The notes: generated by a model not told the origin, from the sequence alone. 64,000 bases of DNA from Collinsella sp. (GCA_019414445.1 DXMA01000001.1:124001-188000), one strand, 5' to 3'. Shown: positions 51,384-60,802, counted from the stretch's first letter. Numbers and translations are program-made.

Positions 51384-51437
51384 TCTCCGTTGCAGTTTTT
51401 TGGCTCAAAGCCGCATTTATGAAAGGAGACCAGTTAG

Positions 51438-53891
51438 ATGCGCGTTTCTTACGACTGGCTCAAGACCATGATCGATATTCCGGAGGATCCTAAGACCCTT
51501 TCGGACGAATATATCCGTACCGGCACCGAGGTCGAGGCGATCGACACCGTGGGCGAGTCCTTCGACCATGTAGTGACCGCCAAGGTGCTCACCAAGACCC
51601 CGCACCCCGATAGCGACCATATGTATGTGTGCTCGGTCGACGTGGGTGACAAGAACCTCGACGCTGACGGCAATCCCGCTCCGCTGCAGATCGTCTGCGG
51701 TGCGCAGAACTTCGAGGCCGGCGACCACATCGTCACGGCCATGATCGGCGCAGTTCTGCCCGGCGACGTCAAGATCAAGAAGAGCAAGCTTCGCGGCGTC
51801 GTGTCCATGGGCATGAACTGCTCCGCACGCGAGCTCGGCCTGGGCGGCGACCACTCTGGCATTATGATCCTGCCCGAGGATACGCCCTGCGGCATGCCGT
51901 TTGCCGAGTATGTGGGCTCGAGTGATACTGTGCTCGACTGCGAGATCACGCCCAACCGCCCCGACTGCCTGTCCATGATCGGCATGGCCCGCGAGACCGG
52001 CGCCATTTTCGATCGCGATTTCCACGTTGAGCTGCCCGCCATCAAGGCGGAGACTGGCCGCGCGACCGACGACGAGCTTTCCGTCGAGATTGCCGACGAG
52101 GGCCTGTGCGACCGCTATGTCGCCCGCATCGTGCGCAACGTGAAGGTCGGCCCGTCGCCCGACTGGATGGTCAAGCGCCTTAACGCCCTGGGCGTGCGTC
52201 CGCACAACAACATCGTCGACATCACCAACTACGTGATGATGCTCACCGGTCAGCCGCTGCACGCCTTTGACCTGGACACCTTTGCCGAGCGCGATGGCCA
52301 CCGTCGCGTGGTGGTTCGCGCCGCCCAGCAGGATGAGAAATTCACGACGTTCGATGGCGAAGAGCGCGTGCTCGACGCCGGCATGGGCCTTATCACCGAC
52401 GGCGAGCGCCCCGTGGCGTTGGCCGGCGTTATGGGCGGCATGGATTCCGAGATCGAGGACGACACCGTCGACGTGATGGTCGAGAGCGCTTGCTTCAACG
52501 CCGGTCGCACCTCGCACACCAGCCGCGATCTGTCGCTGATCTCCGACGCCTCCATTCGCTTTGAGCGCCAGGTTGACGAGACTGGCTGCGTGGATGTCGC
52601 CAACGTTACCTGCGCGCTCATCGAGGAGATCGCCGGCGGCGAGGTTGCTCCCGGCTATGTCGATGTTTTCCCCGCGCCCAAGACCATCGACAGCATTAAG
52701 CTGCGCCTGGCCCGCGTGCATGCCATCTGCGGTGCCGACATCGAGCCCGACTTTATCGAGCGTTCGCTTACCCGTCTGGGCTGCACCGTCGAGCGCGACG
52801 GCGAGGACTTTATGGTTACCCCGCCGAGCTTCCGTCCCGACCTGCCGCGCGAGATTGACCTGATCGAGGAGGTCCTGCGCCTATGGGGCATGGGCCGTGT
52901 GACGGCGACCATCCCGGCTGCCAAGAACCACATCGGCGGCCTGACCCGCGAGCAGAAGCTCACCCGCAAGGTCGGCGAGATCCTGCGCGCCTGCGGCCTC
53001 AACGAGACCACGACCTTTGGCTTTGCCGCCCCGGGCGACCTGGAGAAGATCGGCATGTCCACCGAGGGCCGCGGTTGCCCCGTGATGCTCATGAATCCGC
53101 TGGTAGCCGAGCAGACCGAGATGCGTCGTTCGCTGCTGCCGGGCCTGCTGCAATCCGTGGCCTATAACGAGGCCCACGGCACGCCCAACGTGCACCTGTA
53201 CGAGGTCGGCAGCCTGTTCCACGGTCGCGAGAACGCCAGCCTGCCCAAGGAGACCAAGTCCGTGGCGGGTGTGCTCTCGGGCCAGTGGAGCGAGCAGTCC
53301 TGGAACATGAAGTACCGTAAGCTGCGCTTCTTCTTTGGCAAGGGCATTGTCGAGGAGCTGCTCGCCCAGCTGCGCATCGAGAAGGTTCGCTTCCGTCCCG
53401 TCGAGGGCGAGGGCTACGCTTTCTTGCAGCCGGGTCGTGCGGCCGAGGTTCTGTCCGGCGGAACCGTGCTGGGCTGGGTCGGCGAGATTCACCCCGAGGC
53501 GCGCGAGGCGATGGGCATCGATGAGGTCGTCGTTGCCTTTGAGCTCGACTTGGACAAGCTGATCAAGGGCGCCCGCAACCAGGAGAACTACCGTGAGTTC
53601 TCGCAGTACCCGGCCGTTGAGCACGACCTTGCCATTGTGGTTGACAACTCCGTAACCTGTGAGGATCTTGAGCGCCGCATTACGAGCGCCGGCGGTAAGT
53701 TGCTCGAGGGCGTGCGCCTGTTCGACGTCTACCGCGATCCCATCCGCATCGGAGCGGGCAAAAAGTCCATGGCCTTTGCGCTTACGTATCGCTCCGACGA
53801 CCACACGCTTACCAGCGAAGAGGTCGAGAAAGCGCACCAGAAGATTGTCACCAAGGTGTGCAAGGGCGTAAACGGCGAGGTCCGCGGCTAG
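51438..53891 (+). CDS. pheT: Phenylalanyl-tRNA synthetase beta subunit
   Basis: 817 residues, typical. N-terminal tRNA-binding (EMAP/OB) domain (about 40-160, VLTKTPHPDSDHMYVCSVDVG), B3/B4 editing region (about 210-380), B5 (about 400-470), catalytic-like core, and a C-terminal ferredoxin-fold anticodon-binding domain (about 725-817, REFSQYPAVEHDLAIVVDNSV). Site GAAAGGAGA. Second gene of the T-box-controlled operon. Confidence 0.97.
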   Translation: MRVSYDWLKTMIDIPEDPKTLSDEYIRTGTEVEAIDTVGESFDHVVTAKVLTKTPHPDSDHMYVCSVDVGDKNLDADGNPAPLQIVCGAQNFEAGDHIVTAMIGAVLPGDVKIKKSKLRGVVSMGMNCSARELGLGGDHSGIMILPEDTPCGMPFAEYVGSSDTVLDCEITPNRPDCLSMIGMARETGAIFDRDFHVELPAIKAETGRATDDELSVEIADEGLCDRYVARIVRNVKVGPSPDWMVKRLNALGVRPHNNIVDITNYVMMLTGQPLHAFDLDTFAERDGHRRVVVRAAQQDEKFTTFDGEERVLDAGMGLITDGERPVALAGVMGGMDSEIEDDTVDVMVESACFNAGRTSHTSRDLSLISDASIRFERQVDETGCVDVANVTCALIEEIAGGEVAPGYVDVFPAPKTIDSIKLRLARVHAICGADIEPDFIERSLTRLGCTVERDGEDFMVTPPSFRPDLPREIDLIEEVLRLWGMGRVTATIPAAKNHIGGLTREQKLTRKVGEILRACGLNETTTFGFAAPGDLEKIGMSTEGRGCPVMLMNPLVAEQTEMRRSLLPGLLQSVAYNEAHGTPNVHLYEVGSLFHGRENASLPKETKSVAGVLSGQWSEQSWNMKYRKLRFFFGKGIVEELLAQLRIEKVRFRPVEGEGYAFLQPGRAAEVLSGGTVLGWVGEIHPEAREAMGIDEVVVAFELDLDKLIKGARNQENYREFSQYPAVEHDLAIVVDNSVTCEDLERRITSAGGKLLEGVRLFDVYRDPIRIGAGKKSMAFALTYRSDDHTLTSEEVEKAHQKIVTKVCKGVNGEVRG

Positions 53892-54000
53892 GGCTTGCGA
53901 TGGGGGGCGTAGGGCCTGATGGCGGTTGCTGCGGAGCTCTGCGCGACCGCGGTGTTCGGAATAAGGCATCGCTGACCCTGCATATATGACACGCGCATTA

Positions 54001-54039
54001 CAAAACGGCGTGCTGCTTTTGTGGCGGCGCGCCGTTTTG
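54001..54039. terminator. Hairpin after pheST
   Basis: CAAAACGGCG (54001-54010) pairs with CGCCGTTTTG (54030-54039), with further GC pairs inside. It ends two nt before the TATCAT -10 box of the next operon, so terminator and promoter are back to back. Confidence 0.65.
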
Positions 54040-54040
54040 C

Positions 54041-54084
54041 TATCATAGCCTGCGGCGTGTTACGAATCATCTAGCTCGTAACAC
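54041..54084 (+). promoter_or_regulatory. -10 box and NikR-like palindrome before the ECF importer
   Basis: TATCAT (54041-54046) is followed by the palindrome GTGTTACGA-N10-TCGTAACAC (54057-54084). Its 28-bp span and half-site sequence resemble the E. coli NikR site (GTATGACGA...TCGTCATAC). Binding there would block early transcription of the importer when nickel is plentiful. Confidence 0.55.
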
Positions 54085-54141
54085 TGATGAAATGGTTCAA
54101 GCGGCGCTGCAATCCCATGTGCCGGCAACCGGGAGGCGTAT

Positions 54142-55224
54142 ATGCACATTCCAGATAACTACCTGTCCCCGCAGACCGATGCCGTCATGGCGGTGGCGAT
54201 GGTGCCCGTATGGGTCCATTGCATCAAGAAGGTGCGTGCTACGCTCGATCGCGAGCATATGGCGTTCCTGGGCATCTGCGCCGCATTCTCCTTCTTGCTC
54301 ATGATGTTCAACGTGCCGCTGCCCGGCGGTACCACGGGACACGCCGTTGGCGGCGCGCTCATCGCGCTGCTGCTTGGCCCGGAGGCCGCGGCCATCGCGG
54401 TTTCGGTCGCGCTGGCGCTGCAGGCGCTGCTGTTTGGCGACGGCGGTATCCTGTCCTTTGGAGCCAACTGCTTTAACATGGCCTTTGTGTTGCCGTTTAC
54501 CGCTGCTATCGTGTTCCGTGCGCTCAACAGCCGTCTGCACGACAAAAGGTGGGGCACCTCGGCTTCTGCCATCGTGAGCGGTTGGGTCGGGTTGTGCCTA
54601 GCGGCCCTGTGCGCGGCAATCGAGTTTGGTATTCAGCCGATGCTCTTTACCAACGCTTCGGGCGCTCCGCTGTACTGCCCCTTCCCGCTGTCCGTGGCTA
54701 TTCCGGCCATGTTGGTCCCGCATATGCTGGTTGCCGGCGTGATCGAGGGCGTGGCGACGGCCGCCATCTATGGTTTCATTAAGAAGACGGCGCCGAGCAT
54801 TATCGTCGGGCCCGAGGCCGTCGATGGCCAGCTTGCCGCCGATGGTACCGCCAAGAAGACTTCCCTAATCCCTACGCTCATTCTGGTCGCCGTGCTTGTC
54901 TTGGCCACGCCGCTGGGCCTTTTGGCCACGGGTGACGCCTGGGGCGAGTGGGACGCTGAGGGCGCCGCGACCGCCGTTCAGGAGGCTGGTGACGACAGTC
55001 TGCAGGCTTCGGTCGGCCTCGATGCTCCGACCTTTGCCGATGCGCTGCCCACGGGCGACTACCTGCAGGTTTATTCCGAGGAGCAGGGCCTTGGCTTTGC
55101 CGGCCAGGCCGCGATGTATATTCTTTCGGGCGTGATTGGCGTGGCGGTGCTTACCATCGCATTCCGCCTGGTCTCGCTGACGGTCAAGGAAAGCGGTGCT
55201 CATGGCAATAGCCGAGCTGCCTAG
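54142..55224 (+). CDS. ECF nickel/cobalt transporter substrate-binding protein (CbiM/NikM) with fused PDGLE-like domain
   Basis: 360 residues. It starts MHIPDNYLSP; the N-terminal Met-His of CbiM/NikM takes part in metal binding. Six hydrophobic segments lie within 1-210 with GTTGHAVGGALIALLLGPEAA and FGANCFNMAFVLPF. The C-terminal ~100 residues have two membrane segments around a PDGLE/CbiN-like periplasmic part, as in fused NikMN proteins. With the CbiQ- and CbiO-type genes downstream it forms a complete importer. The NikR-like palindrome upstream favours nickel over cobalt. Confidence 0.86.
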   Translation: MHIPDNYLSPQTDAVMAVAMVPVWVHCIKKVRATLDREHMAFLGICAAFSFLLMMFNVPLPGGTTGHAVGGALIALLLGPEAAAIAVSVALALQALLFGDGGILSFGANCFNMAFVLPFTAAIVFRALNSRLHDKRWGTSASAIVSGWVGLCLAALCAAIEFGIQPMLFTNASGAPLYCPFPLSVAIPAMLVPHMLVAGVIEGVATAAIYGFIKKTAPSIIVGPEAVDGQLAADGTAKKTSLIPTLILVAVLVLATPLGLLATGDAWGEWDAEGAATAVQEAGDDSLQASVGLDAPTFADALPTGDYLQVYSEEQGLGFAGQAAMYILSGVIGVAVLTIAFRLVSLTVKESGAHGNSRAA

Positions 55225-56038
55225 CTGGCTTGCGGCCGAGGAGCGATATGAGCCCGTGGGGGCTCGGCATCGTGTGATGCAAAAGAATGTCCTGCACCTG
55301 GCGAGCCTGCTTGAGCGGGTTCGCCTGGGTGGAGGCGCGCACGAGGGCGGGTCGATGGTCGACCGCGCCCTTTCTTGCGTTTCGGCTCCGGTGCGCCTGG
55401 TGGGGATGTTCGTTTGCGTTCTGTGCGTGTGCCTGACGCAAAGCCCGCTGTACCTGATGTTGATGGCGGCGATCGCGTTGGTGCTGGTCGCGGTGCGCCC
55501 AGCACGCGGGTTGCGCGCGACTTTTGTGCCGGCGCTCGGCGCCGCGGGGCTTGCGGTGGTTCTGGCACTGCCTGCCCTGCTGCTGGGCGCTTCTGCCGCG
55601 GGCGCCATGCTCAAGATCGCGCTCAAGACGTTCATTAACGTGTCGTTCGTGCTGGGCGTTTCGTGGACGCTCACCTGGAGCCGCATGTCGGCGGCGCTCA
55701 AGACGCTACAGCTGCCCGACGAGGTCATCTTTACGTTTGATATGGCGCTCAAGCACATCGAGGTGCTGGGACGCACGGCGCACGATCTGACCGAATCGGT
55801 CATGCTGCGCAGTGTGGGTCGTGCGCCTGCGGGTTTTTCGCGTACCGATTCGATCGCGGGTATCATGGGCATGACCTTTATCAAGGCGATGGAATGCAGC
55901 CGCGCGATGGACGAGGCTATGCTTTGCCGTGGCTTTGCCGGTGCGTATCCGACTCCCGCGCGGAGCGGCTTTGGCTGGCGCGATGCGGTCTATGCGGTCG
56001 TCGTGGTGCTGCTCGCCGTGTTGTGCGCGGTGCTGTAG
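55202..56038 (+). CDS. ECF transporter transmembrane component (CbiQ/NikQ, EcfT-like)
   Basis: 278 residues. Hydrophobic segments at about 62-105, 118-160 and near the C terminus; the coupling helices contain SVGRAPAGF and AMDEAMLCRGF, the Arg-containing motifs that dock to the ATPase. It overlaps the end of the upstream gene (ATG 55202; GTG 55196 also possible) and precedes the ATPase gene by 44 nt. Confidence 0.86.
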   Translation: MAIAELPSWLAAEERYEPVGARHRVMQKNVLHLASLLERVRLGGGAHEGGSMVDRALSCVSAPVRLVGMFVCVLCVCLTQSPLYLMLMAAIALVLVAVRPARGLRATFVPALGAAGLAVVLALPALLLGASAAGAMLKIALKTFINVSFVLGVSWTLTWSRMSAALKTLQLPDEVIFTFDMALKHIEVLGRTAHDLTESVMLRSVGRAPAGFSRTDSIAGIMGMTFIKAMECSRAMDEAMLCRGFAGAYPTPARSGFGWRDAVYAVVVVLLAVLCAVL

Positions 56039-56082
56039 CGCGGGCGGCCGAGCCGTCGATGTGGATAGGGAAGGGCGACGTT

Positions 56083-56853
56083 TTGGCAAACGATACGAAT
56101 GGCGTGATGGGCGCGAGCGGTGCTACTGGCGCCAAGAGCGTGCCGCTCATCGAGTTTCGCGACGTGCTGTTCTCCTATGCGGGGCATACGGTTGTCGATG
56201 GTGTGTCGCTGCAGGTCGATCGTGGTGAACTCGTTGCCCTACTCGGTCCCAACGGCTGCGGTAAGACGACGATTATGCGCCTTATCAACGGTCTTGAACT
56301 AGCGGACGCGGGTGCGTACCTGTTTGACGGGCACGTGATCGATGCGGCATATCTCAAGGATTCCGCAGCCGCTCAGCGTTTTCATCAGCGCGTGGGCTTT
56401 GTGTTCCAGAATGCCGACGCCCAGCTGTTCTGCGCTACGGTGGGCGAGGAAGTTGCTTTTGGCCCCGCGCAGATGGGGCTGCCGACAGACGAGCTCGAGC
56501 GCCGCGTCCGCGATGCCATGGAGCTGTTCCAGGTTGCCGATCTGGTCGATGCCTCGCCCTATCAGCTTTCGGGCGGGCAAAAGAAGCGCGTTGCGCTGGC
56601 TGCGGTGGTGTCGATGAACCCCGATATCCTAGTGCTCGATGAGCCCACCAACGGGCTCGATGAGGACTCGTGCGACATCGTAGTCAACTTTTTGCTGGCC
56701 TACGTTGCTGCCGGTAAGACGGTTTTGATGAGTACGCACCATCAAGATTTGGTGCGCCGCCTGGAGGCCCGTGCCATCTATATCGATCGATATCACCATG
56801 TGGTCGAGGCGCCCGTGCCGTCGTATGGAACCGAAAGCGGTGCTGCGGAATAG
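56083..56853 (+). CDS. ECF transporter ATP-binding protein (CbiO/NikO)
   Basis: 256 residues from TTG 56083, which has GGGAAGGG 7 nt upstream; an ATG at 56059 is in frame but has no site. Walker A LGPNGCGKTT, Q-loop VFQNADAQLF, signature LSGGQKKR, Walker B ILVLDEPTNGLD and switch His in STHH are all present. It powers Ni/Co import with the two preceding gene products. One ATPase gene only, so it probably works as a homodimer. Confidence 0.9.
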   Translation: MANDTNGVMGASGATGAKSVPLIEFRDVLFSYAGHTVVDGVSLQVDRGELVALLGPNGCGKTTIMRLINGLELADAGAYLFDGHVIDAAYLKDSAAAQRFHQRVGFVFQNADAQLFCATVGEEVAFGPAQMGLPTDELERRVRDAMELFQVADLVDASPYQLSGGQKKRVALAAVVSMNPDILVLDEPTNGLDEDSCDIVVNFLLAYVAAGKTVLMSTHHQDLVRRLEARAIYIDRYHHVVEAPVPSYGTESGAAE

Positions 56854-56931
56854 TTGCTGCGTAGGGTATGTATGGCCGCCTGTGCGACTCTGCCGTGATG
56901 GTATAGTTAACCAGGTTTTATGGGGGTGGCT

Positions 56932-57780
56932 ATGCCAAGTTGGAACATTCATATCGCTCAAACGGAGCGCTTGCTGGCACGTGCTAGCGTGCTTGCCGAT
57001 AGCGTGCGCGACCGCAATGCCTTTTTGTTTGGCTGCGTGGTTCCGGATATCTTCGTGGGCTATATGGTCCCTGGCATCGCCGATCCCATTCCGTATCGCA
57101 TTACGCACTTTGCAAAGCCCGAGCCTATCCCTAAGCCGCGCGAGCACGAGTTCTGGGATACCTATGTGGCGCCGCTGCTTAAAGGCGCACCCGCGGGCGA
57201 ACCTGCTGAGGCTACCTCGATTGTCGAGGAGCGCGAGCGACTGAACCGCGTGCACTATCCTCAGCGCTACAGGGATGCCGAGCCGGTTGTCGGTCCCGGC
57301 GCCTGTGAGTTCTCGCTTGCGTCCGAAGATGTGGCGCAGTCGCTGCTCGATTTAACGCTGGGCGTCTGGTCGCATCTGGTGGCCGACACGGTATGGAACA
57401 CGCGTGTGAACCAGTATCTGGAAGCACACGGCGGCAAGCCGTGCGAGGAATTCCGCATTAAAAAGCAGGGCGATTTTGACTGGTTTGGCAAGACGCTGGG
57501 CATCGTTTCCATTCCGCGTGCGACCGATCGCCTCTATACCGCTGCGACGCGTTTTGGGCAGTATCCCATCCATAAAGAATATGTGCTCAAGACTATCGGC
57601 GTCATGCACGAGATTGTACGCGAAAACCCCGGCGAGCCCGATCATCCGCCGTATCGCCTGCTAACCGAGGAGTTTTTCGATGCAACGTTTACCGAGGTCA
57701 TCGAGCTGACCGAGGCGGGATTTGCGGCTCGCGTTGCTGCTTCTGACGTTCCCGCAGTCCCCCTGATCGCTAGCTGCTAG
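56932..57780 (+). CDS. Zinc-dependent phospholipase C family protein
   Basis: 282 residues. MPSWNIHIAQ at the N terminus, FGCVVPDIFVGY, ITHFAKPEP, and GVWSHLVADTVWN supply the His/Asp set expected to bind zinc in this family. No signal peptide, unlike secreted phospholipases, so the true substrate is uncertain. ATG 56932 has GGGGGTGG upstream. Its stop overlaps that of the next, convergent gene (CTAG). Confidence 0.82.
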   Translation: MPSWNIHIAQTERLLARASVLADSVRDRNAFLFGCVVPDIFVGYMVPGIADPIPYRITHFAKPEPIPKPREHEFWDTYVAPLLKGAPAGEPAEATSIVEERERLNRVHYPQRYRDAEPVVGPGACEFSLASEDVAQSLLDLTLGVWSHLVADTVWNTRVNQYLEAHGGKPCEEFRIKKQGDFDWFGKTLGIVSIPRATDRLYTAATRFGQYPIHKEYVLKTIGVMHEIVRENPGEPDHPPYRLLTEEFFDATFTEVIELTEAGFAARVAASDVPAVPLIASC

Positions 57781-58850
57781 CCGGCCGGCTTGACAGTGAA
57801 TAGCTCAACCCAATCGACAAATAGCTCTTGCCGCAGGGTATCTTCGGCAGTACGCTCCTGTTTGGTCTTTGGGGTGTAGGGAAGCCCAGCCTTTTTATGG
57901 ATGAGCTCGGTTATGTGGTCGAAGCTTTTCTTATCCTTAATCTGGTCATAGGTGATTTGGATGACGTCGTAGCCCATGCTCGTGAGTGCGGTGGCACGTT
58001 CGGCATCGGAGAGGCTCGCGGCTTCGCTGTCGTGGGCTAAGCGGCCTTGACATTCCAGAATGACGCCCATGCTGTCGGTGGCGCTTTCGATGAGGATATC
58101 GGCGTAACAGCAGGTTTTGTTATACAGCGAACGTGCAGCTTCGCTGAGCGGGATGCGCGCGTTATTGGTGATGTCGATGCCCAAGCCGCCCTCGTCGCGG
58201 GGGAGCGAGATGAGTATGGACGTCTGGACTTCGAAGGGCGAGGCGGTCTGCCCCGTCATGTGCTCGGCCGCCCAACGCAGTTGTTTGACGCCGCGCAGGC
58301 CTGCGGCTTGCTTGGCGAACGCGGCGATATCCGTTGCGGTAAGAAGCGGCGTGCGCTTCCACAAGTTGGTGTCATTGCCCTTGGTGTCGTTAACTCGCTC
58401 CCAGCCGCAGTTGGGCGGAATGAGCTTAAGCGAAATAGCTTCATCGAGTTGTTGTCGCGTTCGCTCGCAGGGCTTAAACACTGCAAAGGAGCCGCACATC
58501 TCGTAGCAAGCCATGAGTAACTGGCTGCGTGAGACCTGCGTGGCAAGGCTGAGCAGCGTGAACTCCGGTGAAGTGACATCAAACCCATGCTCAGTCTGCC
58601 TAAACGACCCAGGAGGCGGCTCTTGGGTCAGGAGGTGCGATTTAAACAGGCTTCGCGACCCTGATTGTGCCCGAGTGAATACAAGCCTGTGAAGCGGTGT
58701 GTGAAGCAGGTCTTTTACAACTGCATGACTTCCGAGGCCGCAACATCTGCGATCCATATTGCCAAGGCTAATGGCGGGGTAAAGGCCTAATACCTGCGGC
58801 GGGATACGGTGATAGTAAAAAGCGGATTGACCGCATAGCGTCAGGTCCAT
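57777..58850 (-). CDS. Conserved protein with C-terminal endonuclease-like fold
   Basis: 357 residues. The middle region SPEFTLLSLATQVSRSQLLMACYEMCGSF is a block seen in Coriobacteria proteins with DUF559/Vsr-like ends. The C-terminal third (TCCYADILIESATDSMGVILECQGRLAH...ATALTSMGYDVIQITYDQI) fits the D-(X)n-E-x-Q pattern of the restriction endonuclease fold. ATG 58850 follows GAGGATATC; 40 earlier codons would read into repeat DNA. Function unknown. Similar in plan to the protein at 27046 but not a close copy. Confidence 0.6.
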   Translation of the reverse strand: MDLTLCGQSAFYYHRIPPQVLGLYPAISLGNMDRRCCGLGSHAVVKDLLHTPLHRLVFTRAQSGSRSLFKSHLLTQEPPPGSFRQTEHGFDVTSPEFTLLSLATQVSRSQLLMACYEMCGSFAVFKPCERTRQQLDEAISLKLIPPNCGWERVNDTKGNDTNLWKRTPLLTATDIAAFAKQAAGLRGVKQLRWAAEHMTGQTASPFEVQTSILISLPRDEGGLGIDITNNARIPLSEAARSLYNKTCCYADILIESATDSMGVILECQGRLAHDSEAASLSDAERATALTSMGYDVIQITYDQIKDKKSFDHITELIHKKAGLPYTPKTKQERTAEDTLRQELFVDWVELFTVKPAG

Positions 58851-58903
58851 GATATCCTCCTGGTCGAAATGTGCTTTTGGACCGTGCGATGCCAGCGTCA
58901 ATC

Positions 58904-59027
58904 CGGAAGTATGCGGCAAAATCTGAATCCTATGAGCAGACCTGGCTTTTAAGGCCAGTTTATCAGGCATTTTGTTGCGAAAAAACAGGGCGTGCTCGGG
59001 GGTCTCAGAATTTGCCGCATACTTCCG
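58904..59027. repeat. 124-bp inverted-repeat element, copy B
   Basis: Perfect 17-bp ends CGGAAGTATGCGGCAAA/TTTGCCGCATACTTCCG (58904-58920 with 59011-59027) and an inner TGGC/GCCA stem. The distal core GGGCGTGCTCG...GGTC matches copy A at 17874-17996, while the ends are unrelated. It lies upstream of the endonuclease-fold gene. Confidence 0.6.
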
Positions 59028-59210
59028 AAAACCAGGTCGATCTGGCTCCTGCTAAAACGATTTAGCAGCGTCGGGTAAGGTGTGGTTTCGCCATCGGGCG
59101 AACATTTCCGCAGCAAGAAAGTTCATTTTTAGGGCTTGGAGGGGCGATTTGGACTCATTTGGTAAAGAAATGAGTGCGTGTCATGCTGTGCAGTGGGCAC
59201 TGGCACAGAA

Positions 59211-59245
59211 AAAGGGCCCGGAAGGCGAAGCCTTCCGGGCCCTTT
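59211..59245 (-). terminator. Terminator of pyk
   Basis: Perfect 16-bp stem (59211-59226 with 59230-59245), 3-nt loop, followed on the minus strand by TTTCTG after the AAAGGG arm. Confidence 0.92.
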
Positions 59246-59272
59246 GCAATGCAGTGTGCTTGCAAGTGTGAT

Positions 59273-60733
59273 TTAGCGCACCTGAGCGACGTAAGCGACG
59301 TTGGTCGAGGAGACCTTGTCCTCGAGCTGGACGCTCATGCGGGGATCGCCGGCGGTGGCGACGGTCAAATCGCCGGCCTCGACGTAGCCGAGCTCCTTAG
59401 CGGTCTCGATCGCCTTGACGATCGTGCCGTTGACGGTGCCCTGGGTAATCTCGGCCTGATGCGGGATAACGCCCCAGTACATGATCATCTGCTGGACGGC
59501 CCACTCGTGGCGGGAGAACGCGCAGATCGGCATGTTGGGACGGAAGTGCGAGATCAGGCGAGCGGTACGACCGGTGGTCGTCGGCACGGTGATGCACTTG
59601 GCGCCAACGGTGGTAGCCATGTTCACAGCGGACATACCCACAACGTTGTTGACGACGCGGGTGCCGTGAGCATCGGCCGGAACCTCGAGCGGAGCGTGGG
59701 CCGGGAGGTACTTCTCGGTCTCGAGAGCAATGCTGGCCTGCATCTTAACGGCCTCGACCGGGTACTTACCGGCAGCGGACTCGCCGGACAGCATGACGGC
59801 GTCGGTGCCGTCGTAGATGGCGTTAGCAACGTCGGCAACCTCGGCGCGCGTCGGGCGCGGGTTCTGCTGCATGGAGTCGAGCATCTGCGTAGCAGTGATA
59901 ACGGGCTTGTAGGCCGCGTTGCACTTGGCGATGATCTCCTTCTGGATGTGGGGAACGAGCTCGGGCTTGATCTCGATGCCCAGGTCGCCACGGGCGACCA
60001 TGATGCCGTCGGAAGCCTCGAGGATCTCGTCGAAGTTCTCGACGCCCAGGGCGCACTCGATCTTCGGGAAGATCGTCACGTGCTCGCCACCGTTCTCGCG
60101 GCAAAGCTTGCGGATGCCGCGGACGGACTCGCCGTCACGGATGAAGGAAGCGGCGATGTAGTCGATGTTCTCGGTCAGGCCAAAGAGGATGTCCTGACGA
60201 TCGCGCTCGGTGATAGCGGGCAGCGAGATGTTGACGTTGGGCATGTTGACGCCCTTGCGCTCGCCGATCAGGCCGTCATTCTTGACGACGCAGGTCATGT
60301 CCTGGCCGTCGACGGACTCGACCTCGAGGGCAACCAGGCCGTCATCGATCAGGATGAGGGAGCCCTTCTCGACCTCGGAGGGCAGAGCCAGGTAGTCGAG
60401 GGAGATGTGCTCAGCGGTGCCGTGGAAATCCTCGGACGTGGGCTGAGCGGTGACGACGATCTTGTCGCCGGTCTTGACGGCAACCTTCTTGCCGTCGACC
60501 AGAAGGCCGGTGCGGACCTCGGGGCCCTTGGTATCGAGCAGGATGCCGACGGGCAGACCGAGCTCCTTGGAAATACGACGGACGCGCTCGATGCGACCGT
60601 GGTGCTCGTCGTAGGATCCGTGCGAGAAGTTAAAACGGGCGACGTTCATGCCCGCCTTGATCATCTCGCGGATGGTCTCGTCGCTATCGCAGGCGGGACC
60701 CATGGTGCATACAATCTTGGTGCGCTTGTACAT
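59273..60733 (-). CDS. pyk: Pyruvate kinase
   Basis: 486 residues. N-terminal RTKIVCTMGPACDSDETIREMIKAGMNVARFNFSHG, active-site region IFPKIECALGVENFDEI, DGIMVARGDLGIEI, and the C-terminal domain (about 360-486). It makes ATP and pyruvate from PEP, the last step of glycolysis, and competes with the PTS for PEP. GAGGT site upstream. TATAAT (complement of 60797-60802) is a clear -10 box. Heavy C/G-ending codon bias fits high expression. Confidence 0.96.
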   Translation of the reverse strand: MYKRTKIVCTMGPACDSDETIREMIKAGMNVARFNFSHGSYDEHHGRIERVRRISKELGLPVGILLDTKGPEVRTGLLVDGKKVAVKTGDKIVVTAQPTSEDFHGTAEHISLDYLALPSEVEKGSLILIDDGLVALEVESVDGQDMTCVVKNDGLIGERKGVNMPNVNISLPAITERDRQDILFGLTENIDYIAASFIRDGESVRGIRKLCRENGGEHVTIFPKIECALGVENFDEILEASDGIMVARGDLGIEIKPELVPHIQKEIIAKCNAAYKPVITATQMLDSMQQNPRPTRAEVADVANAIYDGTDAVMLSGESAAGKYPVEAVKMQASIALETEKYLPAHAPLEVPADAHGTRVVNNVVGMSAVNMATTVGAKCITVPTTTGRTARLISHFRPNMPICAFSRHEWAVQQMIMYWGVIPHQAEITQGTVNGTIVKAIETAKELGYVEAGDLTVATAGDPRMSVQLEDKVSSTNVAYVAQVR

Positions 60734-60796
60734 TCAGACCTCCATCTGACATCGTCTTGCGCTGATAGATAAACCATAAGAAATAAAACTGAGATG

Positions 60797-60802
60797 ATTA
60801 TA
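60797..60802 (-). promoter_or_regulatory. -10 box of pyk
   Basis: Consensus TATAAT on the minus strand in GTTATAATC, 64 nt before the pyk start. A matching -35 at 17 nt is not clear. Confidence 0.55.

Noticed and set aside
53892..54141. Cobalamin riboswitch before the CbiM-like gene
   Set aside because: The B12-box consensus is absent. The gap contains a terminator hairpin and a NikR-like palindrome instead.
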